NCBI RefSeq assembly: GCF_000166135.1
Contig: NC_014666.1
Span: 62,001-126,000 of the forward strand
DNA from: Pseudofrankia inefficax
Lineage (GTDB): Bacteria > Actinomycetota > Actinomycetes > Frankiales > Frankiaceae
Direction: 5' to 3'
Length of the DNA: 64,000 nt
Positions within the stretch are counted from its first letter, which is position 1. Every line of letters starts with the position of its first letter. The translations under genes and the position numbers were made by a program. This document shows positions 17,568 through 26,402 of this stretch, one piece after another. The notes beneath the pieces were generated by a model. It saw only the letters and a list, made by a program, of their open reading frames with translations, had not been told where the DNA came from and ran no database searches.

Positions 17568-19577
17568 ATGGCGCGGGACCGGGACCATGCCGACGACCAG
17601 GCCGCGCGGCTGCCGGCCGTGGTCGGCTCCGCCGCCGCGCGGCTGCGAGACGCGTCGCTGGCGCTGCGCCGCCTGGCCGTGACGACGTCCACCCTGCTGG
17701 AGCCGGTGGCGGAGCTCAACACGACCGACACCTGGTCCTCCCCGTGGCAACGGCGTTCGACCGCCCGGGTCGATGCCTGGCAGCAGGCGCTGACGGCTGG
17801 TGCCGGCGTGCTGGTGATCCGGTCGGGCTGGTACTCCCGGGTCGCGGACGTCCTCGACGCCGCGACCAGGGCCGTCACCGCAGGCTCGACCGGCGGCCGG
17901 GTCGGCGGTCCCGGCGTCGTCGGGGATCCCAACTCGGCTGAGGGGTCCGTCGTGGCGCCCACCGTGGTGGTGCCCGCGATGCCGCGTGGCTGGGATGACC
18001 CCGACCTGGCGCTGGTCCGCGCCCTCGGCGCCGGGCTCAGTGACCGTGCCGACCCGGCGGACCCGCCCGGCGGGGACGTGGGCGGCGACGGCCCGGTCTG
18101 GTTCGACGCGGGCCAGCTGGGCGCCCTCGCGGGGAGCCTGCGCGCCGCCGGCACCGCCGCGGCCCGGCTCGCCGGCGCCGTCGACGCGACCGAGGACCAG
18201 GCCCTGCGTGCCGCCGCCCTCGCCCTGACCGAGCTCGTCGCCAGCACCGGCGACGGCCTCGGCGGCGCCGTCGGGGCCGCCGCCGCGGTCCGGCCGCCGG
18301 AGACGTTCCGGGTCGCCGGGCTGGCGGCGACCACCGACGTGCTCAGGCTCGGCGCGCACGTCATCGCCGTCGACGGTCCCCGGCTGGCCGCGTCGCTCGA
18401 CCGGCGGATGGCGCACTTCGCCGCGGCCGAGGACGCCGTGCGTGCCGGCGGGGTGCTCATCGACCAGCGGGCCTGGTTCGACGACGCCCCGCCACCGAGC
18501 CTCGGCCAGATCAGGTCCGTGGCCGCCGGTCTGGTGGCCCTGATCGGGACGGAGCCGAAGGCGTTGTCGGCCGGCGAGGTGCGCGAGGTGGGCCGGCGGC
18601 TGGCCGCGCTGTCGCCGGCGGCCCGCGAGGCGGTGATCAGCCGGTTGCGCGGCGCGCCGCTGGCGGTGTTCGCGGCCGCGGTGACCCGGCTGAGGAAGCG
18701 GCTGGTGGCGCGGACCCGGGCCGAGCTGACCGCGCTGACGGCGGTGCCGGACCTGCTGCTGGCCAGTGCGCCGGCGGCGATGCTCGACGAGCTCGTCCGG
18801 CTGCTGCCGGACCTCGAGCCCGCCGCGCCGGGCGCCGGCGGCCAGCGCGGCGGCGCCCCCGGCAGGGACGGGGCCGACGCCGACCGGACCGACGCGGTGG
18901 TCCGCGACGGGATCTCCTCCTCCGACGTCGGCCAGGGCGGCGTCGACGACTGCTACCTCGCGGCCGCGCTCGTCGGCCTGGCCCGCCAACGCCCGGCTCT
19001 GCTGGCCGACGGCATCCGGGAGAACGCCAACGGCACGTTCACCGTCACGCTGTACCGCGACGGCCGGGCCTTCCCCGTCACCGTCACCCGCGACCTGCCC
19101 GGCCTTGCCTCCGCTGACGGCTCGGGGGACGCGGGAGGCCGACCGGCGCGGACCGGGATGGCGGCCTACGACGTCAACGGCCGGCCCGAGCTGTGGGCGG
19201 CCGTTTACGAGAAGGCCTACGCCCGGGCGCACGGCGGCTACGACTCGATCAACGGTGGCGATCCAGGCGTCGCGACCAGCGACCTGACCGGCCGGCCGCA
19301 CCGGACGCTCCGGCCTGGCGAGGTGTCGACCGGCGAGTTGGCGGCGCGGCTGGCCGCCGGAGACGTCGTGATCGTCTCGACCGGCGGCGAGGCGCCCCGG
19401 GTGGACAGTGGCCTGGTCCGCCGGCACGCGTACACGGTGCTGGCGGTCGACGTGACCGGCGGAAGGGTGCTGCTGCGCAACCCGTGGGAGCACGTCGGAG
19501 GAGAGCTGACCGCCTGGTATCGCTGGGACGACCTGCGTCCTGGCCTGGTGGCCGTCAGCCTGACGCCACCGCGCTGA
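17568..19577 (+). CDS. Calpain-like C2-family cysteine protease
   Basis: 669 residues. The first 430 are mostly Ala/Leu-rich helix without recognisable domains. The C-terminal 230 form a calpain-type papain-fold catalytic domain: SDVGQGGVDDCYLAAAL gives nucleophile C462, RRHAYTVLAVD gives H620, and LLRNPWEH gives N638. The Gln in VGQGG is the oxyanion residue. All catalytic residues are present, so it should be active. No signal peptide is evident, though WXG-like helical N-termini sometimes mark type VII export; that is speculation. Start ATG 17568 follows a weak binding site (GGGGAG). Divergent from the thiolase. Confidence 0.82.
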   Translation: MARDRDHADDQAARLPAVVGSAAARLRDASLALRRLAVTTSTLLEPVAELNTTDTWSSPWQRRSTARVDAWQQALTAGAGVLVIRSGWYSRVADVLDAATRAVTAGSTGGRVGGPGVVGDPNSAEGSVVAPTVVVPAMPRGWDDPDLALVRALGAGLSDRADPADPPGGDVGGDGPVWFDAGQLGALAGSLRAAGTAAARLAGAVDATEDQALRAAALALTELVASTGDGLGGAVGAAAAVRPPETFRVAGLAATTDVLRLGAHVIAVDGPRLAASLDRRMAHFAAAEDAVRAGGVLIDQRAWFDDAPPPSLGQIRSVAAGLVALIGTEPKALSAGEVREVGRRLAALSPAAREAVISRLRGAPLAVFAAAVTRLRKRLVARTRAELTALTAVPDLLLASAPAAMLDELVRLLPDLEPAAPGAGGQRGGAPGRDGADADRTDAVVRDGISSSDVGQGGVDDCYLAAALVGLARQRPALLADGIRENANGTFTVTLYRDGRAFPVTVTRDLPGLASADGSGDAGGRPARTGMAAYDVNGRPELWAAVYEKAYARAHGGYDSINGGDPGVATSDLTGRPHRTLRPGEVSTGELAARLAAGDVVIVSTGGEAPRVDSGLVRRHAYTVLAVDVTGGRVLLRNPWEHVGGELTAWYRWDDLRPGLVAVSLTPPR

Positions 19578-19601
19578 CCAGAAACCGAGCGTCCGTTGTT
19601 T

Positions 19602-19617
19602 TGTGATGTCGGTCACA
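19602..19617. promoter_or_regulatory. CRP/FNR-type palindrome (TGTGA-N6-TCACA)
   Basis: TGTGATGTCGGTCACA is an exact match to the CRP-family consensus. It lies 25 bases after the protease stop and 200 bases past the end of alkB, so it is downstream of both neighbouring genes and its target is unclear. Could be chance or serve an unannotated transcript. Confidence 0.3.
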
Positions 19618-19666
19618 CAAGTCGAGCTCCTGGGGGTGGTGGCGACCGGTCGTCACCGCACCGGCC

Positions 19667-19680
19667 CGAACGTTAGTTCG
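19667..19680. promoter_or_regulatory. LexA/SOS-box-like palindrome (CGAAC-N4-GTTCG)
   Basis: CGAACGTTAGTTCG matches the Gram-positive SOS-box pattern. Its nearest gene is alkB, a DNA-alkylation repair gene, but the site is past alkB's stop rather than in its promoter. Recorded as a candidate only. Confidence 0.25.
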
Positions 19681-19817
19681 ATTCGTGTTCGATGTCGACG
19701 GGTCCGGCGAGGGGTCGCGCGCGCTCGCGCGGTCCGTCACCTTGGTTCCGGCGCCCGCCGACGGCACCGCGGGACGCACCCGTCCGGCCGGCTCGGTCGG
19801 CCGGCCGTTGTTCTCGG

Positions 19818-20603
19818 CTAGCGGCCGAAGTGGCGGGACGCCATGTAGCCGGGGCCCTGCTCCGGCTGGCCGGTGCGGCTCGTCCAGCGCCACTGGACCG
19901 AGATCCGGCCGCCGACGTGGCCGGTCACCTTGGGTACTCCGTGTAGCCAGTCGCGCTGCGCCCGGCCGCCGAGGACAAGCAGGTCGCCTGGGCCGGGCGC
20001 GAGGTCGAGCAGGCCGGTCGTGTCGGTCGCGTCGTTCAGGATGCGGCGGCCGGAGGGCAGCCGGGCCGGCTTGACGGTCCAGGGCCGGCGGGCGCCGAGC
20101 GTCAGGATCGCGATCACGGTGTCGTCCAGCCAGCGCAGCTCCTTGTCCCGGTGCATCGCCACCGAGTCGGCGCCGTCGCGGTAGTAGGACAGGCCGTAGC
20201 CGTCGAAGGAGATGCCGTAGCGGCGGCGCAGCGCGAGGTGGGCGGCCGACAGCTGCGGGTACGGCGGCGGTTTGCCCGGTGGGTACCAGGCGGAAAGCCG
20301 CGGCGGGACGACGTACTTCTCGTAGCGCCACATGGCGCCCTCGTGCCACGGCGCGGTGTCGCGGACGTGCTGGTAGAGCTCCTCGGCGCCCGGCAGCCAG
20401 CCGCGGCCGACGTCGACCCAGGACGTCTGGTCGAGCCAGTGCCGCTGGACCGGTGCCGCCGCGAGCGCCTGGACGAGCCCGCGTACGGCGGCCGCGGGGT
20501 CCTCCTCGGTGCGGGCCTCGGCCGCCGGGTCCCGTGGCGTGTCGACGGCTGGAAGCGGCTCGGCCCGGGGCGGATCGACTCGTTGCGCCTCGTCGGCGGA
20601 CAT
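19818..20603 (-). CDS. alkB: AlkB-type 2-oxoglutarate/Fe(II) dioxygenase
   Basis: 261 residues. Iron ligands H151 and D153 (MHRDKEL) and H221 (DWLHGVPK), and the Arg pair R233/R239 in GGRISVQWRW, fit AlkB enzymes that oxidatively remove methyl groups from N1-methyladenine and N3-methylcytosine in DNA or RNA. The nucleotide-recognition lid includes SFDGYGLSYYRDGADS. The first 40 residues are variable and acidic. ATG 20603 has no clear binding site. Monocistronic, converging with the C2 protease. Confidence 0.9.
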   Translation of the reverse strand: MSADEAQRVDPPRAEPLPAVDTPRDPAAEARTEEDPAAAVRGLVQALAAAPVQRHWLDQTSWVDVGRGWLPGAEELYQHVRDTAPWHEGAMWRYEKYVVPPRLSAWYPPGKPPPYPQLSAAHLALRRRYGISFDGYGLSYYRDGADSVAMHRDKELRWLDDTVIAILTLGARRPWTVKPARLPSGRRILNDATDTTGLLDLAPGPGDLLVLGGRAQRDWLHGVPKVTGHVGGRISVQWRWTSRTGQPEQGPGYMASRHFGR

Positions 20604-21210
20604 GACCCAACGTTACCGACGGGCTCCGTCACCTTCGAGTGGAGGCGCCGTTGGCGATCATCATCCTCTGTGGTCCCGCCGCCCGGCCGGACGGTTTTCG
20701 GGAGTGCTGGCGCGGCCTGACGTAGGTGTCAGATTGCGGCCGGGTGGGCTGCGAGAGGGTCGGCGTTTCGCGACGTCGATGCACGTCGATCCGGCACTGG
20801 CTCGGACGACTGCTGGAACTCGCATCACTCGACCGAAGAGAGGCATAAGTGCTGGTAAGGAGCTTGTTGTGCGCGCGCACAGGCATGTTGCCGTGGTGTG
20901 TGCCCCTTGGCCGCGAGCCCCTTACCCCTTCGCCGGCAGGGGGTAACGTGCCTGAACCGGCATAGCGAAGGCCGGCCTCGCCATACCCGGCGACGGCCTG
21001 CCGAGAACCATCCGCGACGAGCGCACCACCCTTGACCGGCCGACCGCCCGAGCACGAACGGCCCGCGGCGGGCCAGCACCCGAGACCGACGGCCCAGACC
21101 GTCCACCCGCTTCGTGACCCGCGACGCGACGCCGAGCCCGACCCACCGTCGGCCGCCGGCGAGCGACCACGCGGAGCACGAGCAGACCCGCAGGAAGGAG
21201 GCGACGCACC
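20604..21210. other. Long divergent intergenic region with one short inverted repeat
   Basis: 607 bases between alkB and the winged-helix gene. TTACCCC (20922-20928) and GGGGTAA (20940-20946) form a 7-base inverted repeat with an 11-base gap, 265 bases before the downstream start; it could be an operator. I see no convincing gene or RNA here. Confidence 0.4.
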
Positions 21211-22899
21211 GTGGAGACCGGCCAGACCGTCAGGACCGACGAGACGATGCGCCAGCTGTCCCTTCCAGGGGTCCTGGTGCTGGTCTCGACGCCCTCCGCC
21301 GACCACCTCGTCGCCGACAACGTCGGCTGGCATCGCACCGTGGCCCAGGCCGGGCTGCCCCGCGCGACCAAGCTGGTCGCCCTTGTCCTGTCCAGCCACG
21401 TGCAGCCGGCGGACGGCACCGACCCCGACCTGCCGGCTGGCGCGGCCTTCTGCGCGCCCGGGCTGCCCGTCCTCGTGGAGCAGACCGGGTACAGCCGCAC
21501 GCATGTCCAGCGTCAGCTCGCCAAGCTGCGCGAGCTCGGCTGGCTCAGCACGGTCGGCCGGCCCGCCGCCGGCCGACCGGCCCGCTTCGTGCTGACCCTG
21601 CCGGCGGAGGTCGCCCGCCTGGCCGGAGTCGGCCTGGCCGTGCCCAGCCAGGCGCCGGTGGCCGGGCAGGCACCCGCGCCCGGCCCGGTACCCGCGAGTC
21701 ACCGGCCGGCCAGGCCTGAACCGCTGGCCGCGACGGCCCGCGTCGCGATGCAGGGTTGGCGGCCGCTCGACGACGTCCCGGCGCGCGCCGGCTTCGCGAT
21801 GCCCGAGCGCAACGCCCCGACGCGGGCGCCCGACGAGGTCGTGGCCTCCGCCGTGGCCGGCCGGCCGAAGTCCCGACGGGCGGCCGGGCACAGGGTCGAG
21901 GGTGCCACCGAGACGGCCGTCGTCGAGTGGGAAGAGGACGAGGAGCAGGTCACCGAGGAGGACGGCCCGCTGACGGCCACCGGCGACCGGCCGCGCGTGA
22001 TCGTCGGTAGGCACGTCTTCCGGCGCCGCGGCGGGCGGCCCTTGGACAACTCGAAGGCGGCGGTGCGGCGGCGGGCCCAGGTCGTCGGCGCCTTCCTGGG
22101 CAGCCGGCCGACCACGGACGGTCGGGACGACACCCCGCTCGGCCGGCTCGCCGATCAGCTGCTGCCGCCGACTCGGATCATCACCGACGAGTCGGTGACG
22201 CCGACTCGCATCATCATCGAGGACCGGAACTTCGCGCCTGGGACGGAGCCCTTCGAGCCGGCCAGGCCGACGCCGGCCGAGCCCGCGGTTGGGGCTGAGG
22301 GCGCGCAGCCCGTCGACCCCGCCGCCACGGGCGCGCCCCCGGTCGACACGGCCGTCGCGAGCGGTCCACCGGTTGACTCCACCGTCGCGGGCGGGCCGAC
22401 ACCGCCTGAGCGGGAGGTGTCGTCCGTCGGGGAGGCTGCGCCTGGTGAGGGGCCCCCGCCCGTCGAGGAGGCGCCTGACCCGGTGGTCGTCGCGGCGCGC
22501 CAGGTGGTCACGACGCTGGCCCAGGCGATGCGCTGCGAGCCGGAGATGTTCGACGACTCGGTCGACGGGCTGACGGACATCCTGCGCGAGGGCGGCTGGA
22601 CCGCGCCGACGCTCGCGACCCACCTCGTGCACATGGTCGTCGGCGGGGTGAAGGTCGGATCCGACAGCCCGGGGGACAACCTGGCCTGGCGGCTCAAGCA
22701 CCTGCCGCGCGCCAGCGACCAGTGTCCCTGCGCGGCCTGCCGGAGCTGGCGCAACGCGGTCGCCCAGACCCCGGCCCAGACCAGGTCCGACCGGGCGGGC
22801 GAGGACAGCCCCGCGCTGCCGGACGTGGCCGAGATCGAACGCGCCGCCGCTCTCGGCGCCGAGCAGGCCGCGTTACTGGCCCGCGCCCGCGCCTCCTGA
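21211..22899 (+). CDS. Winged-helix protein of unknown function with CxCxxC C-terminus
   Basis: 562 residues. Residues about 50-132 look like a winged helix-turn-helix of the kind seen in plasmid/ICE replication or MarR-like regulators (LVEQTGYSRTHVQRQLAKLRELGWL, then a wing and RFVLTL). A long acidic/Pro-Ala linker (about 170-420) follows. A second conserved-looking helical block (about 425-495, VVTTLAQAMRCEPEMFDDS) ends in CPCAACRSW (C505, C507, C510), a possible metal site. GTG 21211 has AAGGAGG nine bases upstream. I do not recognise the full family. It may bind DNA; no replication or mobile genes surround it. Confidence 0.6.
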   Translation: METGQTVRTDETMRQLSLPGVLVLVSTPSADHLVADNVGWHRTVAQAGLPRATKLVALVLSSHVQPADGTDPDLPAGAAFCAPGLPVLVEQTGYSRTHVQRQLAKLRELGWLSTVGRPAAGRPARFVLTLPAEVARLAGVGLAVPSQAPVAGQAPAPGPVPASHRPARPEPLAATARVAMQGWRPLDDVPARAGFAMPERNAPTRAPDEVVASAVAGRPKSRRAAGHRVEGATETAVVEWEEDEEQVTEEDGPLTATGDRPRVIVGRHVFRRRGGRPLDNSKAAVRRRAQVVGAFLGSRPTTDGRDDTPLGRLADQLLPPTRIITDESVTPTRIIIEDRNFAPGTEPFEPARPTPAEPAVGAEGAQPVDPAATGAPPVDTAVASGPPVDSTVAGGPTPPEREVSSVGEAAPGEGPPPVEEAPDPVVVAARQVVTTLAQAMRCEPEMFDDSVDGLTDILREGGWTAPTLATHLVHMVVGGVKVGSDSPGDNLAWRLKHLPRASDQCPCAACRSWRNAVAQTPAQTRSDRAGEDSPALPDVAEIERAAALGAEQAALLARARAS

Positions 22900-23024
22900 C
22901 CCCGCGCCTCCTGACCCCTCGCTCCTGATCGCCGCCGCTGACGGTCGCGCGGCGGGGCCGGCACCCGCCAGCCTCCTGACACCGCTTTCGATGGCCAGGG
23001 CGGCGGCGGGGGAATGATGGGGTC

Positions 23025-24947
23025 ATGGAAACCGGGGGAGCGGGACCGGCCCGGGACGACGACGGCCAGTTCGACGTCGACGTTCTGGTGGTGGGTAGCG
23101 GGTTCGGCGGAAGCGTGACGGCGCTGCGCCTCGCCGAGAAGGGCTACCGGGTGACGGTCGTCGAGGCCGGACGCCGGTTCACTCCGTCACCCGCGGCTAC
23201 CGGTAGCACGGCCGCCGATGCCGGCCGCCCGGCCGAGGCGGGCTCGGGTGACCGCCGGGGCGGCGGAGCGTCGCCGTTGCCGCGCAACAGCCTGGACCTG
23301 CGGCGATACCTGTGGCTGCCCTGGCTGGGCTGCCACGGAATCCAGAAGATCACGCTGCTGGGCCGGGTGCTGGTGCTCTCCGGTGCCGGCGTCGGTGGCG
23401 GCTCGATGGTCTACGCGAACACGCTCTACCGCCCGCTGGAGGCGTTCTACGCCGACCCGCAATGGGCGGCCCTCGCCGACTGGCGGGCCGAACTGGCGCC
23501 CTACTACGACCAGGCCGAGCGAATGCTCGGGGTGGTCCCCAACCCGACGACGACCTACGCCGACGAGGTCTTCCGTTCCGTGGCCGAGGAGATGGGCGTC
23601 GGCGACACCTTCCGACTGGCCGATGTCGGCGTCTACTTCGGCCCACCCGGCCGGCCCGCCCCGGGGGAGACGGCCGACGACCCGTTCTTCGGCGGTGCCG
23701 GGCCGCGGCGCACCGGCTGCCTGGAGTGCGGCGAGTGCATGAGCGGCTGCCGCCACGACGCCAAGAACACCCTCGACCGCAACTACCTCTACCTGGCGGA
23801 ACGGCTCGGCGTCACGGTCGTGCCCGACACCACGATCCAGTCGGTCACCCCGCTGCCCGGCGGCGGTTACCAGGTCCTCGGCGCACCGGCCGGTGCCTGG
23901 CCCGCGGTGACCCCGAGGGGCCGCGCGCGGGCGCGGCGGCGCGGGCGCGCCTGGCGGGCCGAGCAGGTCGTGTTCGCCGCCGGGGCGCTCGGCACCCAAC
24001 GGCTGCTGCTCGCGATGCGCGACGCCGGCCGGCTGCCCGACCTCTCGCCCCGGCTCGGCTACCTGACCAGGACGAACTCGGAGGCCATCCTCGGCGCGAC
24101 GACGGTCCGCCCGGACCGGCGGATCACCCACGGGGTGGCGATCACGTCCAGCTTCTATCCGAACGAGCACACCCACGTCGAGCCGGTCCGCTACGGCATC
24201 GGCAGCAACGCGCTGGCGCCGTTGGCGTCGGTGATGACGGACGGGGGCGGGCGGATACCCCGGTGGCTGAAGTTCGTCGGCGCCTGCCTGCGCCGGCCGC
24301 ACCTGGCGCTGCTCGCCGGGCTGCCGTGGCGGTGGTCCGAGCGGACGATGATCTCCCTCGTCATGCAGTCCCACGACAACTCGCTGATCGTGCGCCGCCG
24401 TCGCGGGCCGGGGGGCCTGTCCTGGCTGACCAGCCGTCAGGGCCACGGCGGACCGAACCCGACCTGGATCCCCGAGGGCAACGACGCGACACGCCGGGTC
24501 GCCGCCAGACTCGGCGGCCATCCCGCGGGTTCGATCACGGAGCTGGCGAACATCCCGATCACGGCGCACATCCTGGGCGGCGCCACGATCGGGGAGTCCG
24601 CGGAGCACGGGGTGGTCGACGCCTACCAGCGCGTCTACGGGCACCCGGGCCTGCATGTCGCCGACGGGGCCGCCGTCACCGCGAACCTGGGCGTCAACCC
24701 GTCATTGACGATCACGGCGCAGGCGGAGCGGGCGATGGCGTTCTGGCCGAACAGGGGCGAGGCAGACCCGCGTCCGCCGCTTGGCGCGCCCTACCGGCGA
24801 ATCGAGCCGGTGGCGCCGCGCAACCCGGCCGTTCCGGCCGCCGCCCCCGCCGCCTACCGCCCGGCGGGGCTTCCGGTCGTGCCCGTCGGCGATCTGTTCA
24901 GGTCGGCTCGGACGACCGGGGCAGCCGAAGGACCCGCACGGGCCTAG
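23025..24947 (+). CDS. GMC-family FAD oxidoreductase (cholesterol-oxidase-like)
   Basis: 640 residues. Dinucleotide motif VGSGFGGSVTALRLAEKG at about 24-41 binds FAD; the C-terminal GMC signature runs through AHILGGATIGES and ANLGVNPSLTITAQAERA. A cysteine group C232-x2-C235-x2-C238-x3-C242 (CLECGECMSGC), followed by AKNTLDRNYL, is characteristic of this actinobacterial branch and resembles a ferredoxin-type cluster site. Family members oxidise sterols or other alcohols. Substrate here is unknown. ATG 23025. The TAG stop lies inside a perfect palindrome. Confidence 0.85.
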   Translation: METGGAGPARDDDGQFDVDVLVVGSGFGGSVTALRLAEKGYRVTVVEAGRRFTPSPAATGSTAADAGRPAEAGSGDRRGGGASPLPRNSLDLRRYLWLPWLGCHGIQKITLLGRVLVLSGAGVGGGSMVYANTLYRPLEAFYADPQWAALADWRAELAPYYDQAERMLGVVPNPTTTYADEVFRSVAEEMGVGDTFRLADVGVYFGPPGRPAPGETADDPFFGGAGPRRTGCLECGECMSGCRHDAKNTLDRNYLYLAERLGVTVVPDTTIQSVTPLPGGGYQVLGAPAGAWPAVTPRGRARARRRGRAWRAEQVVFAAGALGTQRLLLAMRDAGRLPDLSPRLGYLTRTNSEAILGATTVRPDRRITHGVAITSSFYPNEHTHVEPVRYGIGSNALAPLASVMTDGGGRIPRWLKFVGACLRRPHLALLAGLPWRWSERTMISLVMQSHDNSLIVRRRRGPGGLSWLTSRQGHGGPNPTWIPEGNDATRRVAARLGGHPAGSITELANIPITAHILGGATIGESAEHGVVDAYQRVYGHPGLHVADGAAVTANLGVNPSLTITAQAERAMAFWPNRGEADPRPPLGAPYRRIEPVAPRNPAVPAAAPAAYRPAGLPVVPVGDLFRSARTTGAAEGPARA

Positions 24948-24960
24948 GCCCGTGCGGGTC
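24931..24960 (+). terminator. 30-base perfect palindrome containing the GMC stop codon
   Basis: 15-base arms beginning GACCCGCACGGGCCT meet at a central CCTAGG; the TAG stop (24945-24947) is at the dyad. No T-run follows. Likely a termination or mRNA-stabilising hairpin that can form only after ribosomes leave the stop codon. Confidence 0.6.
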
Positions 24961-25040
24961 GGTGCTCGTCCGCTCGGCTTGTCGGTCGGACGGGCCGATC
25001 GGTCAGGGCCAGCCGCCTCGACCGTCGGCCCGCGCCGGTG

Positions 25041-26402
25041 TCAGAAGCGGCGCGAGGTCGAGTCGCTCATCGAGTCGGTCCCGGCGCGGTGGCCGGCGGT
25101 GACGTCGTCCCGCAGGCCGTCGGACAGCCGCTCGTCGGTCGGGTACCGGGTGGTGGTCGTGGTCACCCGGGTCGTCGACGCGCCGGTCTGGTCCAGGCCA
25201 CCCGCGGCCGGCTGGCCGCCCCCGGGCTGGCTGAGCATCCGGCGGGCGGCGATGGCGATCCCGGCGCCGGCGCCGGCCAGCATCACCAGGCCGACGCCGC
25301 GGCGGCGGCGCCGCTGTGCCGAGGCCATCCGGTGCTGGGCCCGGGCCAGGTGCTGGTCGAGCAGTCGCTGGGCACGGTCGGCCTGCGCCACCGCCTTGCG
25401 CTCGTCCTTCATGGCCCGGCGGGAGTGGCTGTGCCGCATGGCTCGCTCGCTGGCCTCGAAGGCGCGGCGGGCCGAGTCGTCAGCGGCGTCGTGGGCCTTC
25501 TCGATCCGCTTGGTGTGCCGCTTGGGCAGGCCGTGGCCGCCGAGGAGCTCCTCCCGCGACCTGAGGTCCGGGCGCTCCCACCGCTGCGCCGGCCGGCGAC
25601 CGGCCTGGTCGGTCCAGTCGCCCAGCTGCTCGTGGCCGCGCTGGCCGCGGCGGCGGCCACGGCCGCGCTGCTCCCGGCCCTGCGGACCGAGCTGCCCGCC
25701 GTGCTGCTCCCAGTCGCGGCCAGGCCGGTCGTCGCCGGTCCGGAGGTCGCCACGGGTCGACCCGCGCAGGCCCAGCGCGCCGCCCAGGCCCTCGCCCTCG
25801 TCGGCGCGGCCCATCCGGGCGCTCACGCCGTGGCTGGCGTTGCCGTTGCGGCGCGCCTCGTCCCAGCCGTAGCCGGCGTCGTCCCGCTGGCCCCACCGCT
25901 GCTGGCGGGCGGGCTCGTCCCAGCCACCGCGGCTCCTGGGCTGGTCCCACGCCCGCCCGCCGCGCTGCTCGCGCGAGGACTGGCCCGCGTCGTCCCACTG
26001 CCGGCCCGGACCGCGACCACCCAGCCGGGCGCCCTGGCGGCCCGACCAGCCCGGGTCCTCGGCGTGCTCGCTCATCCGGCCGGAGACGTCCGACATCCGG
26101 CCGGCCAGCGCGCTGCCGGCCGACTGGCCGGCACGGGCCGCGATCCCGGCGGCACCGGCCATCGCCGTGCCGGCCCGGCCGGCCGCGCCCCAGGCGGCCT
26201 GCTGGAAGCCGGGGCCGTCCTGGTGCCGGCTCTGCTGGCCGATCTGGCCACGCAGGGCGGACATCGGGCCGCCGTCCCGGTCATGGCTGTGCTGGTCGGC
26301 CGCGCCGCCGCGCAGCAGGCCACCGAGGCCGCCGCGCCGAGCGCTCTGAACCGGCGCATCGGTGACGCGCGAGAGCCGGTCCCGCATATTGCTGGTACCC
26401 AT
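25041..26402 (-). CDS. RG-rich disordered protein with one C-terminal membrane segment
   Basis: 453 residues, family not recognised. After MGTSNMRDRLSRV, residues about 40-270 are low-complexity, rich in Arg, Gly, Gln, Trp and Asp with RGG-like clusters (for example SRGGWDEPARQQRWGQRDD). About 285-368 is a basic, Ala/His-rich helical stretch likely to be coiled coil. About 372-390 is a single hydrophobic segment, followed by a Thr-rich tail (TTRVTTTTTRYPTDE). ATG 26402 with GGGAG just upstream is preferred to starts up to 26576. The basic RG-rich part could bind nucleic acid or anionic lipid near the membrane; that is inference. Confidence 0.65.
   Translation of the reverse strand: MGTSNMRDRLSRVTDAPVQSARRGGLGGLLRGGAADQHSHDRDGGPMSALRGQIGQQSRHQDGPGFQQAAWGAAGRAGTAMAGAAGIAARAGQSAGSALAGRMSDVSGRMSEHAEDPGWSGRQGARLGGRGPGRQWDDAGQSSREQRGGRAWDQPRSRGGWDEPARQQRWGQRDDAGYGWDEARRNGNASHGVSARMGRADEGEGLGGALGLRGSTRGDLRTGDDRPGRDWEQHGGQLGPQGREQRGRGRRRGQRGHEQLGDWTDQAGRRPAQRWERPDLRSREELLGGHGLPKRHTKRIEKAHDAADDSARRAFEASERAMRHSHSRRAMKDERKAVAQADRAQRLLDQHLARAQHRMASAQRRRRRGVGLVMLAGAGAGIAIAARRMLSQPGGGQPAAGGLDQTGASTTRVTTTTTRYPTDERLSDGLRDDVTAGHRAGTDSMSDSTSRRF

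Noticed and set aside
20629-22701. A 690-residue minus-strand frame over the winged-helix gene
   Set aside because: Shadow frame; the plus-strand gene has a strong binding site and recognisable winged helix.
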